DNA of 31,311 nucleotides from CAZDET01 sp964504335 (GTDB taxonomy: Bacteria > Bacteroidota > Bacteroidia > Chitinophagales > Saprospiraceae), in contig CAZDET010000059.1 of the NCBI GenBank assembly GCA_964504335.1, positions 1 through 31,311 of the forward strand, in the 5' to 3' direction. The stretch's first letter is position 1. Each line of letters begins with the position of its first letter. A program made the translations under genes and the position numbers. The notes under the pieces are model-generated. The model ran no database searches, was not told the origin of the DNA, and saw nothing but the letters and a program-made list of their open reading frames with translations. Shown here piece after piece: positions 8,323-16,532 of the stretch.

Positions 8323-9117
8323 ATGTCGAAACGTCCTTTTCGCAAGAGTAAGGCTCGAAACAGTAATCGTCCGAAAGGCGTCCGCCGCCGTCCGGGGGAT
8401 GCCGAGGGTATGCGGCTCAACAAGTACCTGGCACACAGTGGTATTTGCAGCCGGCGGCAAGCCGCTGAGCACGTGAAGGCCGGAAAAGTGACCGTTAACG
8501 GAAGAGTAGAGACGGCTCCTGCCTACCAGGTGCAGCCGGGCGATGCCATTGCCTTCGAGGGGAAGCCCGTTTCCCTCAGCGAACGACTCGTATACATCCT
8601 GCTCAATAAGCCGCGTGGGGTCATCACCACCGTAAAGGACGAGCGCGGCCGGAAGACGGTGCTCGATCTACTGAGGGGGGAGGTCGAGGAACGCATTTTT
8701 CCCGTCGGCCGCCTGGATCGGGAAACTACGGGATTGCTGTTGCTGACCAACGATGGTGATTTGGCCGAAAAGCTGACTCACCCCAGCCATAGGGTGCCCA
8801 AAGTGTATCAGGTGACGCTCGATCGCAATGTGGCGCGACCGGATATGGAACGCATTGCCGAAGGCTTCGAACTGGAAGACGGCCCCGTGAAAGTGCAGTG
8901 GGTCAATTACCCCGATCCGGCCAGCAAGCGCACAGTAGCGCTCGAGATCCACCTGGGCCGCAACCGCATCGTACGGCGCCTCTTCGAACACTTGGGGTAT
9001 ACCGTCCAAAAACTCGACCGGGTGTACCTGGCCGGGTTGAGTAAAAAGGACTTACCCAGAGGTTTTTTTCGCCATCTGAGCGAACGGGAAATCCTGATGC
9101 TGAAGCATTTTACCTAA
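8323..9117 (+). CDS. RsuA/RluB-family rRNA pseudouridine synthase
   Basis: A 264-residue protein with a basic N-terminal tail (residues 1-28, MSKRPFRKSKARN...), an S4 RNA-binding domain (~29-75, MRLNKYLAHSGICSRRQAAEHV) and the pseudouridine synthase domain (~88-250). The catalytic aspartate is D132 in PVGRLDRETTGLLLLTNDG, and ILLNKPRGV is the family signature upstream. The closest functional guess is RluB/RluF-like modification of 23S rRNA, but RsuA (16S) cannot be excluded by eye. The start codon directly follows an 8-bp-period repeat array. Basic N-terminal extensions are common in Bacteroidota members. Confidence 0.9.
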   Translation: MSKRPFRKSKARNSNRPKGVRRRPGDAEGMRLNKYLAHSGICSRRQAAEHVKAGKVTVNGRVETAPAYQVQPGDAIAFEGKPVSLSERLVYILLNKPRGVITTVKDERGRKTVLDLLRGEVEERIFPVGRLDRETTGLLLLTNDGDLAEKLTHPSHRVPKVYQVTLDRNVARPDMERIAEGFELEDGPVKVQWVNYPDPASKRTVALEIHLGRNRIVRRLFEHLGYTVQKLDRVYLAGLSKKDLPRGFFRHLSEREILMLKHFT

Positions 9118-9191
9118 CCATCAACAACTCCTGCCGGAATATTTCATTCCACATCAACTGCTCCGCATTATCATCGGTGGTCGTTTTCCCG

Positions 9192-9199
9192 TATCTTTA
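9192..9199 (+). promoter_or_regulatory. Promoter-like -7 box upstream of prs
   Basis: TATCTTTA differs by one base from the Bacteroidota -7 consensus TAnnTTTG. It lies about 100 bp before the PRPP synthetase ATG. The presumed leader contains an imperfect hairpin (GTTTGGT at 9246-9252 against ACCAAAC at 9271-9277). Confidence 0.35.
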
Positions 9200-9296
9200 T
9201 AAGTGTAGAATCGCAATTGAATTTTGAACAAACAAAGGGCATGCTGTTTGGTATTCGTATAGAACAGCGAACCAAACGGGATACAATCTTCGCATT

Positions 9297-10262
9297 ATGG
9301 CGGCACGGGTTTTCCAGTACGACATCAACAACATTGAAGTCAACCTTTTCTCAGGCACCAAATCACTTTACCTCGCCAAAGAAATCGCAGGGCACTACGG
9401 GCAGGAGTTGGGCGATATAAGCGTATCGAGGTTCAGCGACGGAGAAATGCAACCGGTGATCAATCAATCCGTGCGGGGGTCATTTGTCTTTTTCATCACT
9501 TCTACCTTCCAGCCGAGCGACAACCTAATGGAACTCCTGCTGATGATCGATGCCGCCAGAAGGGCTTCTGCCGGCTACATCACCGCGGTGATTCCCTACT
9601 TTGGCTACGCCCGCCAGGATCGCAAGGACAAACCCCGCGTGCCCATTTCCGCCAGGCTGATCGCCAATCTGCTCGAAGCCGCCGGAGCCGATCGGGTGAT
9701 GACCCTCGATTTTCACGCCGACCAAATTCAGGGCTTCTTTGATATTCCCGTCGATCACCTGAAGAGCGAGGCTATTTTTATCCCGTACCTGCAAGCCCAG
9801 GATCTGAGTACCGTCACCTTTGCGTCTCCGGATGTCGGAGGCGTGAAGCGTGCGCGCCTGTACGCCAAGTACTTCAGCCGGCCCCTGGTCATTTGTGACA
9901 AGTACCGCAAGCGCGCTAATCAGGTGGAATCCATGACGGTGATCGGGGAAGTAGAAGGTGCAGACGTCATTCTGGTCGACGACCTCGTCGACACCGCCGG
10001 TACGCTCTGCCGGGCAGCGGATATCATTATGCAGAAAGGAGCCAAGTCGGTTCGCGCCCTATGTACGCATCCCGTACTCAGCGGGCAAGCCTATGATAAC
10101 ATTGCCGGGAGCAACCTTACGGAGCTATTGGTTTGCAATACAATTCCACTTAAAAAGGAAACCGAAAAAATTAAAGTACTCTCCTCCGCCGAGCTGTTTG
10201 CCCGCGCTATCCGCAATACGCACGAGAATCAGTCCATCTCAGCCCTGTTTGTGGAAGGATGA
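9297..10262 (+). CDS. prs: Ribose-phosphate pyrophosphokinase (PRPP synthetase)
   Basis: A 321-residue class I PRPP synthetase. It transfers pyrophosphate from ATP to ribose 5-phosphate, making PRPP for purine, pyrimidine, histidine, tryptophan and NAD synthesis in the cytoplasm. Signatures are SRFSDGEMQP near residue 45, the IPYFGYARQDRKDKPRVPISA ATP-binding loop region, TLDFHADQIQGFF, and the PRPP-binding loop VILVDDLVDTAGTL near residue 228. Full length for the family. It has its own leader of about 180 bp after the pseudouridine synthase gene. An 8-bp-period array separates it from the ribosomal L25 gene. Confidence 0.94.
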   Translation: MAARVFQYDINNIEVNLFSGTKSLYLAKEIAGHYGQELGDISVSRFSDGEMQPVINQSVRGSFVFFITSTFQPSDNLMELLLMIDAARRASAGYITAVIPYFGYARQDRKDKPRVPISARLIANLLEAAGADRVMTLDFHADQIQGFFDIPVDHLKSEAIFIPYLQAQDLSTVTFASPDVGGVKRARLYAKYFSRPLVICDKYRKRANQVESMTVIGEVEGADVILVDDLVDTAGTLCRAADIIMQKGAKSVRALCTHPVLSGQAYDNIAGSNLTELLVCNTIPLKKETEKIKVLSSAELFARAIRNTHENQSISALFVEG

Positions 10263-10304
10263 GTGGGGGATGGTGCGAATGGCCTTGCTGCCAGGCAGAA
10301 AAAT

Positions 10305-10336
10305 TAAATATCTAAAGGTCTAAATGGCTAAATAAA
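10305..10336. repeat. 8-bp-period array (TAAA word) between prs and rplY
   Basis: TAAATATC, TAAAGGTC, TAAATGGC and TAAATAAA follow each other with TAAA recurring exactly at 10305, 10313, 10321 and 10329. The array ends just upstream of the -7 box at 10342, so it occupies the -35/-10 upstream region of the rplY promoter. Confidence 0.6.
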
Positions 10337-10341
10337 TTCCC

Positions 10342-10349
10342 TATCTTTG
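10342..10349 (+). promoter_or_regulatory. Bacteroidota -7 promoter box upstream of rplY
   Basis: TATCTTTG, an exact TAnnTTTG match, lies 40 bp before the start codon of the ribosomal L25 gene. The region around the expected -33 box is occupied by the TAAA octamer array and has no clear TTTG. Confidence 0.55.
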
Positions 10350-10381
10350 CGAGCCTTTTTAGAAGTTACAAAGTAGAGGTC

Positions 10382-10975
10382 ATGGAAACCATAGCTGTCG
10401 ATACCCAATCTCGGGATGCCGTTGGAACAAAATCAGCCAAAGAAGTACGCAGAAACGGGCGGATACCGGCGGTCCTGTACGGGGCGGAGGATCCGATTCA
10501 CTTTTCCGTTACGGAAAAGGGGGTGAAGCAGTTGATTTATACGCCGGACTTCAAGCTGGCCGAATTGCAGGTAGATGGTAAGACCATTAAGGCCATTGTG
10601 AAGGAGGTACAGTACCATCCTGTGACGGATGAAATCGTGCACATCGACTTTTTGCAGCTGGTAGATGGCCGTAAGATCAAAGTAGAAGTTCCCATTCGCT
10701 TCAAGGGCAACTCCCCGGGCGTTCGAGCAGGGGGCAAGCTGCAGCAGGCAGTGCGCCGCGTGAAGATCAAGACCACTCCCGATAAGCTGATCGACTCGGT
10801 CATGCTCGATATTTCCGACCTCGAGCTGGGGCAATCGATTCGAATTCGCGATATCGAACCCTCGGACGGAATCGAAATTATCAACAGCCCGGGTATTCCC
10901 GTAGCGACCATCGAAATTCCACGTGCGCTGCGGAGTGCCACGGCAGCCGCCGAGCGTGCGGGTGGTGAGGAATAA
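10382..10975 (+). CDS. rplY: 50S ribosomal protein L25/general stress protein Ctc
   Basis: A 197-residue, two-domain L25. Residues ~1-92 are the 5S-rRNA-binding L25 domain (METIAVDTQSRDAVGTKSAKEVRRNGRIPAVLYG...). Residues ~95-185 are the TL5/Ctc C-terminal beta domain (VEVPIRFKGNSPGVRAGGKLQQAVRRVKIKT...). The longer Ctc form is normal in Bacteroidota. The final residues are Ala/Glu-rich. It has its own promoter-like box. The stop codon is only 3 bp from the next ATG, so the downstream nitrilase-family gene is almost certainly co-transcribed and probably translationally coupled. Confidence 0.93.
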   Translation: METIAVDTQSRDAVGTKSAKEVRRNGRIPAVLYGAEDPIHFSVTEKGVKQLIYTPDFKLAELQVDGKTIKAIVKEVQYHPVTDEIVHIDFLQLVDGRKIKVEVPIRFKGNSPGVRAGGKLQQAVRRVKIKTTPDKLIDSVMLDISDLELGQSIRIRDIEPSDGIEIINSPGIPVATIEIPRALRSATAAAERAGGEE

Positions 10976-10978
10976 TAA

Positions 10979-11752
10979 ATGAGCCAGTTGCGCGTAACGA
11001 TCGTTCAGGCAGCGCTGGCGTGGGAAGATGCCTCCGCCAACCGTGCTGCTTTCGCACAACTGCTCGACCCTTCCACGCTCCAGACGGACCTGGTGGTCCT
11101 TCCCGAAATGTTTACGACCGGTTTCTCCATGGATGCGGCCCGGCTGGCCGAGCCGGCAAATGGGCCTACGCTGCATTGGATGCGCCAACAAGCAATCCGG
11201 TTGGGCGCAGTCATTTGCGGTAGTTACATCGCCGAGGAAGGTGGCTCCTATTTCAACCGCCTCGTTTGGATGCCACCCGAAGGAGATTGGTCGACCTACG
11301 ATAAGCGACATTTGTTTTCCTATGCGCAGGAAGATGCACACTACACGGCCGGCACCAAACGGTTATTGGTGGAGTACCACGGATGGCGCATTCTGCCGCT
11401 GATTTGCTACGACCTGCGATTCCCCGTCTGGAGCCGGAATACCGACGATTACGACCTGCTCATTTACATCGCCAACTTCCCCGCCCGCCGCCGAAAGGCC
11501 TGGACATCCTTACTTACCGCACGAGCGATCGAAAACCTGAGCTACACGGTGGCCGTTAACCGCGTCGGAGCCGACGGGAACGAGATCGGCTACACCGGCG
11601 ATTCGGGCATCATCGATTACAGCGGTGAATGGATCGCCCACTTCGTCGACGCCCCAGCGGTACATACGGTCACATTGGAGCAATCCGCTCAACAGCAGTT
11701 TCGTCGGCGCTATGGGTTCCTGGCAGATCGCGACCGGTTTCAATTTCTTTAG
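10979..11752 (+). CDS. Nitrilase-superfamily amidase (omega-amidase/YafV-like)
   Basis: A 257-residue carbon-nitrogen hydrolase with the complete Glu-Lys-Cys triad: E43 (LPEMFTTGFSMD), K109 (YDKRHLFSYAQED) and C143 (LICYDLRFPVWSRN). The TGFSMD and HLFSYAQED segments are typical of the YafV/Nit2 branch, which hydrolyses alpha-ketoglutaramate-type omega-amides and repairs side products of glutamine transamination. The exact substrate is inferred from the branch. It follows rplY by 3 bp as the second gene of that operon. No signal peptide is seen, so it should be cytoplasmic. Confidence 0.87.
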   Translation: MSQLRVTIVQAALAWEDASANRAAFAQLLDPSTLQTDLVVLPEMFTTGFSMDAARLAEPANGPTLHWMRQQAIRLGAVICGSYIAEEGGSYFNRLVWMPPEGDWSTYDKRHLFSYAQEDAHYTAGTKRLLVEYHGWRILPLICYDLRFPVWSRNTDDYDLLIYIANFPARRRKAWTSLLTARAIENLSYTVAVNRVGADGNEIGYTGDSGIIDYSGEWIAHFVDAPAVHTVTLEQSAQQQFRRRYGFLADRDRFQFL

Positions 11753-11903
11753 ATAAGGTGTTAATCTCCTCCTAAATTAAAGGTGGGCGACGGCCCCACT
11801 GGGGCAAGGTTAAAATATTTGCCGACGGGTAGGCGTTTGCAAAGCGCGTACGCATCGAACCCCCGTCCGTGCACGGCTATTGATCATCCCAACGATAGCC
11901 CTC

Positions 11904-12440
11904 ATGAAAAAAAGAACCCTTTTCGTTTCACTTGGCATTGCACTCTTGTTTAGCAGTTGCAATGTGCTCAGCGATTTGATGACGGAGCCTACCTACGAGG
12001 TTCCGGACCGAACTTCCGATCGACCCTCCGAACCGGTTGGCAGCGAAGCCCGTCTGCGCGCAGAAATCGTTGATTTTGCAGAGCAATATCTCGGTACGCC
12101 CTACAAATACGCAGGGGATTCTCCCCGTTCCGGATTTGATTGTTCGGGTTTCACCTCCTTTGTATTGGGGAAATACGATATCCCACTTTCCCGCAACTCC
12201 CAGGCCCAATCGAAAGATGGGCGCAAAATCCGGCTGAAAGAGGTACAACCCGGCGACTTGGTCTTCTTCAAGCGTTCGGGAGGAAGCATCTTTCACGTGG
12301 CAATGGTGGTGCGCAACAGCCGCAAGGGGATCGAGGTCGTCCACTCTACGACCTCCCGCGGAGTGATCCGGGAAAATATCTCCCAGTCCAGCTACTGGTC
12401 TTCCAAGATATATGCAGCCAGCGATGTCATTCGCCCCTGA
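11904..12440 (+). CDS. NlpC/P60 cell-wall peptidase lipoprotein
   Basis: A 178-residue protein with a lipoprotein signal (MKKRTLFVSLGIALLFSSC, lipidated Cys19), a Pro/Ser-rich linker (~25-50) and an NlpC/P60 domain (~51-175). The catalytic residues are C80 (FDCSGFTSFVLG), H131 (IFHVAMVV) and a third polar residue H147 (VVHSTTSRGV). Such enzymes cut D-Glu/DAP-type bonds in peptidoglycan stem peptides; here it would act from the membrane in the periplasm. The open frame extends to a TTG at 11880, but the ATG at 11904 gives the clean lipoprotein signal. It is preceded by a 151-bp spacer and stands alone. Confidence 0.9.
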   Translation: MKKRTLFVSLGIALLFSSCNVLSDLMTEPTYEVPDRTSDRPSEPVGSEARLRAEIVDFAEQYLGTPYKYAGDSPRSGFDCSGFTSFVLGKYDIPLSRNSQAQSKDGRKIRLKEVQPGDLVFFKRSGGSIFHVAMVVRNSRKGIEVVHSTTSRGVIRENISQSSYWSSKIYAASDVIRP

Positions 12441-12456
12441 CTGCATGCCCCACCCG

Positions 12457-12537
12457 ACGAACGGCAAACCACGCACCGCAAAACCGCAGGTTGTGCGTTC
12501 GTTGAGATATCGGTAAATGCTTAAATTGTGTAATAAT
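12457..12537. other. Inverted repeat and possible octamer array before the kinase gene
   Basis: ACGAACG (12457-12463) and CGTTCGT (12496-12502) could pair in the transcript end of the NlpC gene. Directly after, TAAATGCT (12514), TAAATTGT (12522) and the weaker GTAATAAT (12530) follow an 8-bp register. This is a weak example of the arrays seen in other spacers. Confidence 0.3.
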
Positions 12538-12575
12538 CTGCTATTTTGCAGCTTACTATCGTTGCGATTAAAGCT

Positions 12576-15047
12576 ATGAATTCCCCCTTGCCACTTCGCG
12601 ATTTCCTGGTTGGCATCAACGATGTCCTGAAGCAGTTGGCACAGGCACCCGACCTGGAGCAGGGGCTTCAGAAGGCAATGACCAGTCTGGCACAGGTGGT
12701 GCGCGCAGATTACTTTTGGATTCTGCACCGAGACGGGACGCTGGAAAAACCCACCACCCTGAAATCCCGCATGGCGTTGCGTCGCACCCTGGAACAAACC
12801 AGCGTGGTACCGGCACTTTCCTGTCGGCAGCTCCCCTACCCGGAGCAGGAAGACAAATGGCTGGAGCGGCTGGAGGCCGGCGAGTGGATAGAGGGCGACC
12901 GATCGGCTTTCCCGGCCGGATGGCATCCCTTAATCAACTGCCTGGACCCGAACATTCAGGCTTGTTTGGGATATCCCCTGCTGTCGAATGGACAACTGAT
13001 CGGTTTTTTCCTCCTTTGTTCCTTCGACCATCTCGCTTGGGAGGAGCGCGAGAAATTAGCCGTAGAAAACCTTTCGTTTGCCCTGGCCGAAAAGCTAAAT
13101 GCCGAACACCGATTGGCCCAGGAGCAATTGTATCGCTCGTCGATCATCGCTGCGATCCCGGATTTGATCTTCCTGATCGACCTCGACGAGCATCGGGTAA
13201 TTTACAGCAACGATAATTCCTTTCTCGGGTACAGTATTCAGGAAGAAGAACATCCCCTGCAGCTATTCTTGTCGCTGCTCGATCCGGATCACCGTGCGCA
13301 GGCCGCCCAACAATTTTTGATTCGCCTTACTCAACTACAAGACGGAGAAGTGCTCGATACGCAGTACCAAATGCGCCATCGCGACGGGCACTTCGAATGG
13401 ATTCGCGAACGCGCCATGGTATTCGAACGACACGCGAACGGCGAGGTAGCCAAGTATGTGAGTGTCTTTCAGAACATCACCGAGCAGAAAAAGACCAACG
13501 AAGAATTACTCAAGAGCGAGCGGCGGTACCGCAATTTCGTGACCTATTCCACGGAGGGTATCTACTATTCCAGCTGTGGCCAGCCCATCCCGATCAATTT
13601 GCCGGCGGAGGAGCAATTGGAGCGCTTCTTTGCACACGCAACGATTGAGGAATGTAACGTCGCAACCGCCGAAATGTACGGGTTGAACAGCCCCCTGGAG
13701 CTCATCGGAATCCCTACCCGCGAGCTGTCCAAAGGCCGGCACCTGGCCGAAAATCAACGAGCGTTCGTTGAGTTCATTCGCAACGGGTACCGATCGGAAG
13801 TCATTCTTCGCCGCGAAATTGGCGAGGGCGAAAAGGGCGTTCGACATTTTCTGACCCGTGCAGTGGGCATCGTCGAAAACAACCAACTCATCGGCGTCTG
13901 GACAATTCAGCAAGACACGACGAGCGAGCGGGAAGTAAAAAAGCGCCTCGCTTCGAGTGAGCGGGTGCTGAAGACCTCCCTCAGCATGATGCCCGACCTC
14001 AAAATCCGCCTTAGCGCAGACGGACAGATCGAAGAGGTCTACGCCCCGCTCAACGAAGAAAGCCCCCTCGACGATCTGGCGGAAGAAAACAGAGGACGCC
14101 ATCTATCCGACTTCTTACCTCCGATTGTCGTGCAGGGACTAATGTCGAATATCGATAATGCCCTACTGACGAATCGGGTACAAACCTTCGAATTTGTGCT
14201 CGAAGTCGAAGGGGGGATTTATTACTTCGAAGCCCGGATCAACACGGTTGAAGGGCGCGAGCTCATGCTGGTGCTACGAGATGTAACCGCCCGCCGGGAG
14301 GCGCAACAAAATCTGCAGAGCAAAATCAGCGAGCTGGACGAGAAAAACCGGCAGCTCCAGACCTACATCGATTCCAACCTACAGCTGGAAAATTTCGCCT
14401 ACATCGCCTCGCACGACCTCCGGGAACCGGTGCGTACCATGAAGAACTTTGCCAGCATTCTTCAACGCGGTTATATCGATCAACTCGACGATCGCGGCCG
14501 ACAGTGCCTGGAATTTATCATTATCGGAGCGGATCGTATGAATCGCCTCATCGAGGACCTGCTCACCTATTCGCGCGTCAATACCGAAGACGAACCACTG
14601 ACGGAGATCCCCATCGCCGACCTCATTCAGGAAGTCCTGCAATCGATCGAAGTCATTATCACCGAGAACGATGCGACCATTACCATCGAGCACCTGCCCG
14701 AACGGGTACTCGGTAGCGAAACCAAACTCAAACAGTTATTCCAAAACCTCATCGTCAACGCCGTCAAGTTTCACCAACCCGAGGTGCCGCCGAACGTTGT
14801 CATTTCCTGCGAGGAAATCCCGGGCTATCACCAATTTCGGATCGCAGATAATGGAGTCGGCATTCCGGAAGATATGCAGGAAGAAATATTCAAGCTCTTC
14901 CGCACCTTCCGCCCCAACCGCCGCTATCCCGGAACGGGTATCGGACTGGCCCTGTGTAAGCTCATCGTGGAGCAACATCAGGGTGAAATCTGGATGGAAA
15001 CCCAAGTCGATGAGGGGACTACTTTTTATTTTACACTCCAACGATGA
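12576..15047 (+). CDS. Soluble GAF/PAS sensor histidine kinase
   Basis: An 823-residue cytoplasmic kinase without membrane segments. An N-terminal GAF-like domain (~10-175) is followed by three PAS-type regions (~185-305, with a PAC-like DGHFEWIRERA motif; ~315-450, containing the ECNVATAEMYGL motif; ~460-575). A coiled coil (~577-610) leads to the HisKA phosphoacceptor H613 (FAYIASHDLREPVRTM) and the HATPase domain with N728 (NLIVNAVKF), DNGVGIP (~758) and GTGIGLALCK (~786). All kinase boxes are intact. No receiver domain or response regulator gene is adjacent. The ATG at 12576 is preferred over an in-frame TTG at 12546. It overlaps the next gene by 4 bp (ATGA), which indicates translational coupling. 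The signal sensed is unknown. Confidence 0.9.
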   Translation: MNSPLPLRDFLVGINDVLKQLAQAPDLEQGLQKAMTSLAQVVRADYFWILHRDGTLEKPTTLKSRMALRRTLEQTSVVPALSCRQLPYPEQEDKWLERLEAGEWIEGDRSAFPAGWHPLINCLDPNIQACLGYPLLSNGQLIGFFLLCSFDHLAWEEREKLAVENLSFALAEKLNAEHRLAQEQLYRSSIIAAIPDLIFLIDLDEHRVIYSNDNSFLGYSIQEEEHPLQLFLSLLDPDHRAQAAQQFLIRLTQLQDGEVLDTQYQMRHRDGHFEWIRERAMVFERHANGEVAKYVSVFQNITEQKKTNEELLKSERRYRNFVTYSTEGIYYSSCGQPIPINLPAEEQLERFFAHATIEECNVATAEMYGLNSPLELIGIPTRELSKGRHLAENQRAFVEFIRNGYRSEVILRREIGEGEKGVRHFLTRAVGIVENNQLIGVWTIQQDTTSEREVKKRLASSERVLKTSLSMMPDLKIRLSADGQIEEVYAPLNEESPLDDLAEENRGRHLSDFLPPIVVQGLMSNIDNALLTNRVQTFEFVLEVEGGIYYFEARINTVEGRELMLVLRDVTARREAQQNLQSKISELDEKNRQLQTYIDSNLQLENFAYIASHDLREPVRTMKNFASILQRGYIDQLDDRGRQCLEFIIIGADRMNRLIEDLLTYSRVNTEDEPLTEIPIADLIQEVLQSIEVIITENDATITIEHLPERVLGSETKLKQLFQNLIVNAVKFHQPEVPPNVVISCEEIPGYHQFRIADNGVGIPEDMQEEIFKLFRTFRPNRRYPGTGIGLALCKLIVEQHQGEIWMETQVDEGTTFYFTLQR

Positions 15048-15427
15048 CTCCTTTCGAAACCCGGGCGCGCCGGCTTGCTATTGCTTATCTGGATGCACTG
15101 GCCGCCGCCGACCTGCGCGAACTGCTCGCCCTGTTTACCGCCGGCGCAATGGTCCATTCTCCCCTCTACGGCCAGCTTCCGGCCAACGAATTCTATGCTG
15201 CGCTGTTTAAAGACACCCAAACGTCCGTCTTACACCTACAGGATGTTTTGGTCCATCCTGGCCGGCGTACCCTCGCCATCCTGTTTCGCTACGAATGGCA
15301 ACTTGCTTCCGGCCAGTGGAATACGTTTGACGTGATCGACTGGGTGCGCCTCGCTGAAACCGACCACATTGCCGAATTGCGCATTTTGTACGACACGAAG
15401 CAACTGACGTCCGGGAATGCTGAATAG
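15044..15427 (+). CDS. SnoaL/NTF2-like small protein
   Basis: This 127-residue protein resembles the NTF2/SnoaL cone fold. It opens with helix RRLAIAYLDALAAADLRELLALF, continues TAGAMVHSPLYG and LPANEFYAALF, and ends in beta strands (RTLAILFRYEWQLASGQ, FDVIDWVRLAETDHIAELRILYDT). Members are binding proteins or small isomerase/cyclase-like enzymes, and no activity can be assigned. The ATG overlaps the histidine kinase stop by 4 bp, so the two are translated together. A role as an accessory or ligand-binding partner of the kinase is possible but unproven. Confidence 0.75.
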   Translation: MTPFETRARRLAIAYLDALAAADLRELLALFTAGAMVHSPLYGQLPANEFYAALFKDTQTSVLHLQDVLVHPGRRTLAILFRYEWQLASGQWNTFDVIDWVRLAETDHIAELRILYDTKQLTSGNAE

Positions 15428-15430
15428 CAG

Positions 15431-15470
15431 ACATCATAGCATCAGCACATCATAGTATCAGAACATCAAT
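15431..15470. repeat. 8-bp-period array (NCATCANN word) before the exonuclease gene
   Basis: Five consecutive octamers, ACATCATA, GCATCAGC, ACATCATA, GTATCAGA and ACATCAAT, fill 15431-15470 exactly, two bases before the exonuclease ATG. The ATCA core is invariant and the other positions vary. The array takes up almost the whole 45-bp spacer. Confidence 0.7.
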
Positions 15471-15472
15471 AA

Positions 15473-16489
15473 ATGCTTATTGAATTTACCGAACGCGGTT
15501 TGTACTGCCCGCCGGCGGATGTGTACATCGACCCCTGGAAGCCCGTGCAGCGGGCGCTCATCACGCACGGGCACGCCGATCATTCGCGGTGGGGGCATCA
15601 GTATTATCTGGCTACGGATATCGCGGCGCCCGTGATGCGCCATCGCCTCGGGGACATCAATCTGGAAACCGTTCGCTACGGGGAGGTACGAAGCATTCAG
15701 GGGGTCGATTTCAGCTTTCACCCGGCGGGGCATATTCCCGGTTCGGCGCAAATCCGCGTAGCGTACAAAGGGGAGGTCTGGGTGATCAGTGGCGATTACA
15801 AAATCCAGGATGATCAGCTGTCTACTCCCTTCGAGCCAATCAAGTGCCACAGCTTTGTGACCGAGTCAACCTTCGGGTTGCCCGTATACCGCTGGAAACC
15901 GCAGGCCGACGTATTCGCCGATATAAACGACTGGTGGCGGGCAAATAAAGAAGCCGGGAAGGTAAGTGTACTGACCGGTTATGCGTTGGGAAAGGCCCAG
16001 CGCCTGCTGCGGGGCCTCGACACGGGAATTGGCACTATTTACACCCACGGGGCAATCGAATATACCAACGCCGTCATCCGCGAGCAAGGTATCGAACTAC
16101 CGGATACCGTGCGCGTCACTAAAGACATCCCCAAAAAAGACTTCCCCGGCAATTTGGTTCTGGCACCGCCCTCGGCCCTGCAATCGCCCTGGATGCGGCG
16201 CTTTAATCCCGTATCTACGGGGATTGCCTCCGGATGGATGACCCTGCGGGGCACTCGCCGCCGCCGTGCGGCCGACCGCGGCTTCGTCTTGAGTGACCAT
16301 GCCGATTGGAACGGCCTCAATACCGCCATTCGGGAGACGGGGGCAGAGCGGGTGTTCGTCACCCACGGCTATACCAATCTCTTCACCAACTGGCTCCGCG
16401 AGCAGGGACTGGATGCCCACGAAGTCAGCACCGAATACGAAGGGGAGTTGTCGGAGTTGGAAGAGAAAAGCGCCGAGGAAGAGGATTAG
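15473..16489 (+). CDS. Ligase-associated DNA exonuclease (metallo-beta-lactamase/beta-CASP)
   Basis: A 338-residue metallo-beta-lactamase-fold nuclease of the SNM1/beta-CASP type. The metal motif is THGHADHSRWG (H32, H34, D36, H37), followed by HPAGHIPGSAQIRV (H87), SGDYK (D108) and the late SDHADW motif with its histidine near residue 280. The beta-CASP-type segment GYALGKAQR is near residue 165. The family is named for its conserved pairing with an ATP-dependent DNA ligase, and such a ligase follows here after 98 bp in the same direction. The likely role is trimming DNA ends in repair before ligation. An octamer array lies immediately before the start. Confidence 0.91.
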   Translation: MLIEFTERGLYCPPADVYIDPWKPVQRALITHGHADHSRWGHQYYLATDIAAPVMRHRLGDINLETVRYGEVRSIQGVDFSFHPAGHIPGSAQIRVAYKGEVWVISGDYKIQDDQLSTPFEPIKCHSFVTESTFGLPVYRWKPQADVFADINDWWRANKEAGKVSVLTGYALGKAQRLLRGLDTGIGTIYTHGAIEYTNAVIREQGIELPDTVRVTKDIPKKDFPGNLVLAPPSALQSPWMRRFNPVSTGIASGWMTLRGTRRRRAADRGFVLSDHADWNGLNTAIRETGAERVFVTHGYTNLFTNWLREQGLDAHEVSTEYEGELSELEEKSAEEED

Positions 16490-16500
16490 GGGGATTTTAT

Positions 16501-16532
16501 TAATGCTGTAATGCTTTAATGGGTTAAGGTGT
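16501..16532. repeat. 8-bp-period array (TAATGNNN word) between exonuclease and ligase
   Basis: TAATGCTG, TAATGCTT, TAATGGGT and TAAGGTGT occur at exact 8-bp spacing from 16501. The last copy runs into a hairpin at 16529. Confidence 0.65.

Noticed and set aside
8080..8472. Open frames running through the N gap
   Set aside because: They exist only because undetermined bases contain no stop codon; the flanks are explained by fabH, the octamer array and the pseudouridine synthase gene.
9217..9420. Small open frame overlapping the prs start
   Set aside because: It overlaps the PRPP synthetase gene in another frame and has no supporting motif; the leader region is better read as untranslated with a weak hairpin.
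10433..11341. 302-codon antisense frame across rplY and the amidase gene
   Set aside because: Both plus-strand genes are full-length members of known families with intact motifs; the antisense translation has no recognisable features.
11928..12926. 332-codon antisense frame across the NlpC gene and kinase start
   Set aside because: It spans two well-supported genes and their spacer, and its translation resembles a mirror of their codon bias rather than a protein family.
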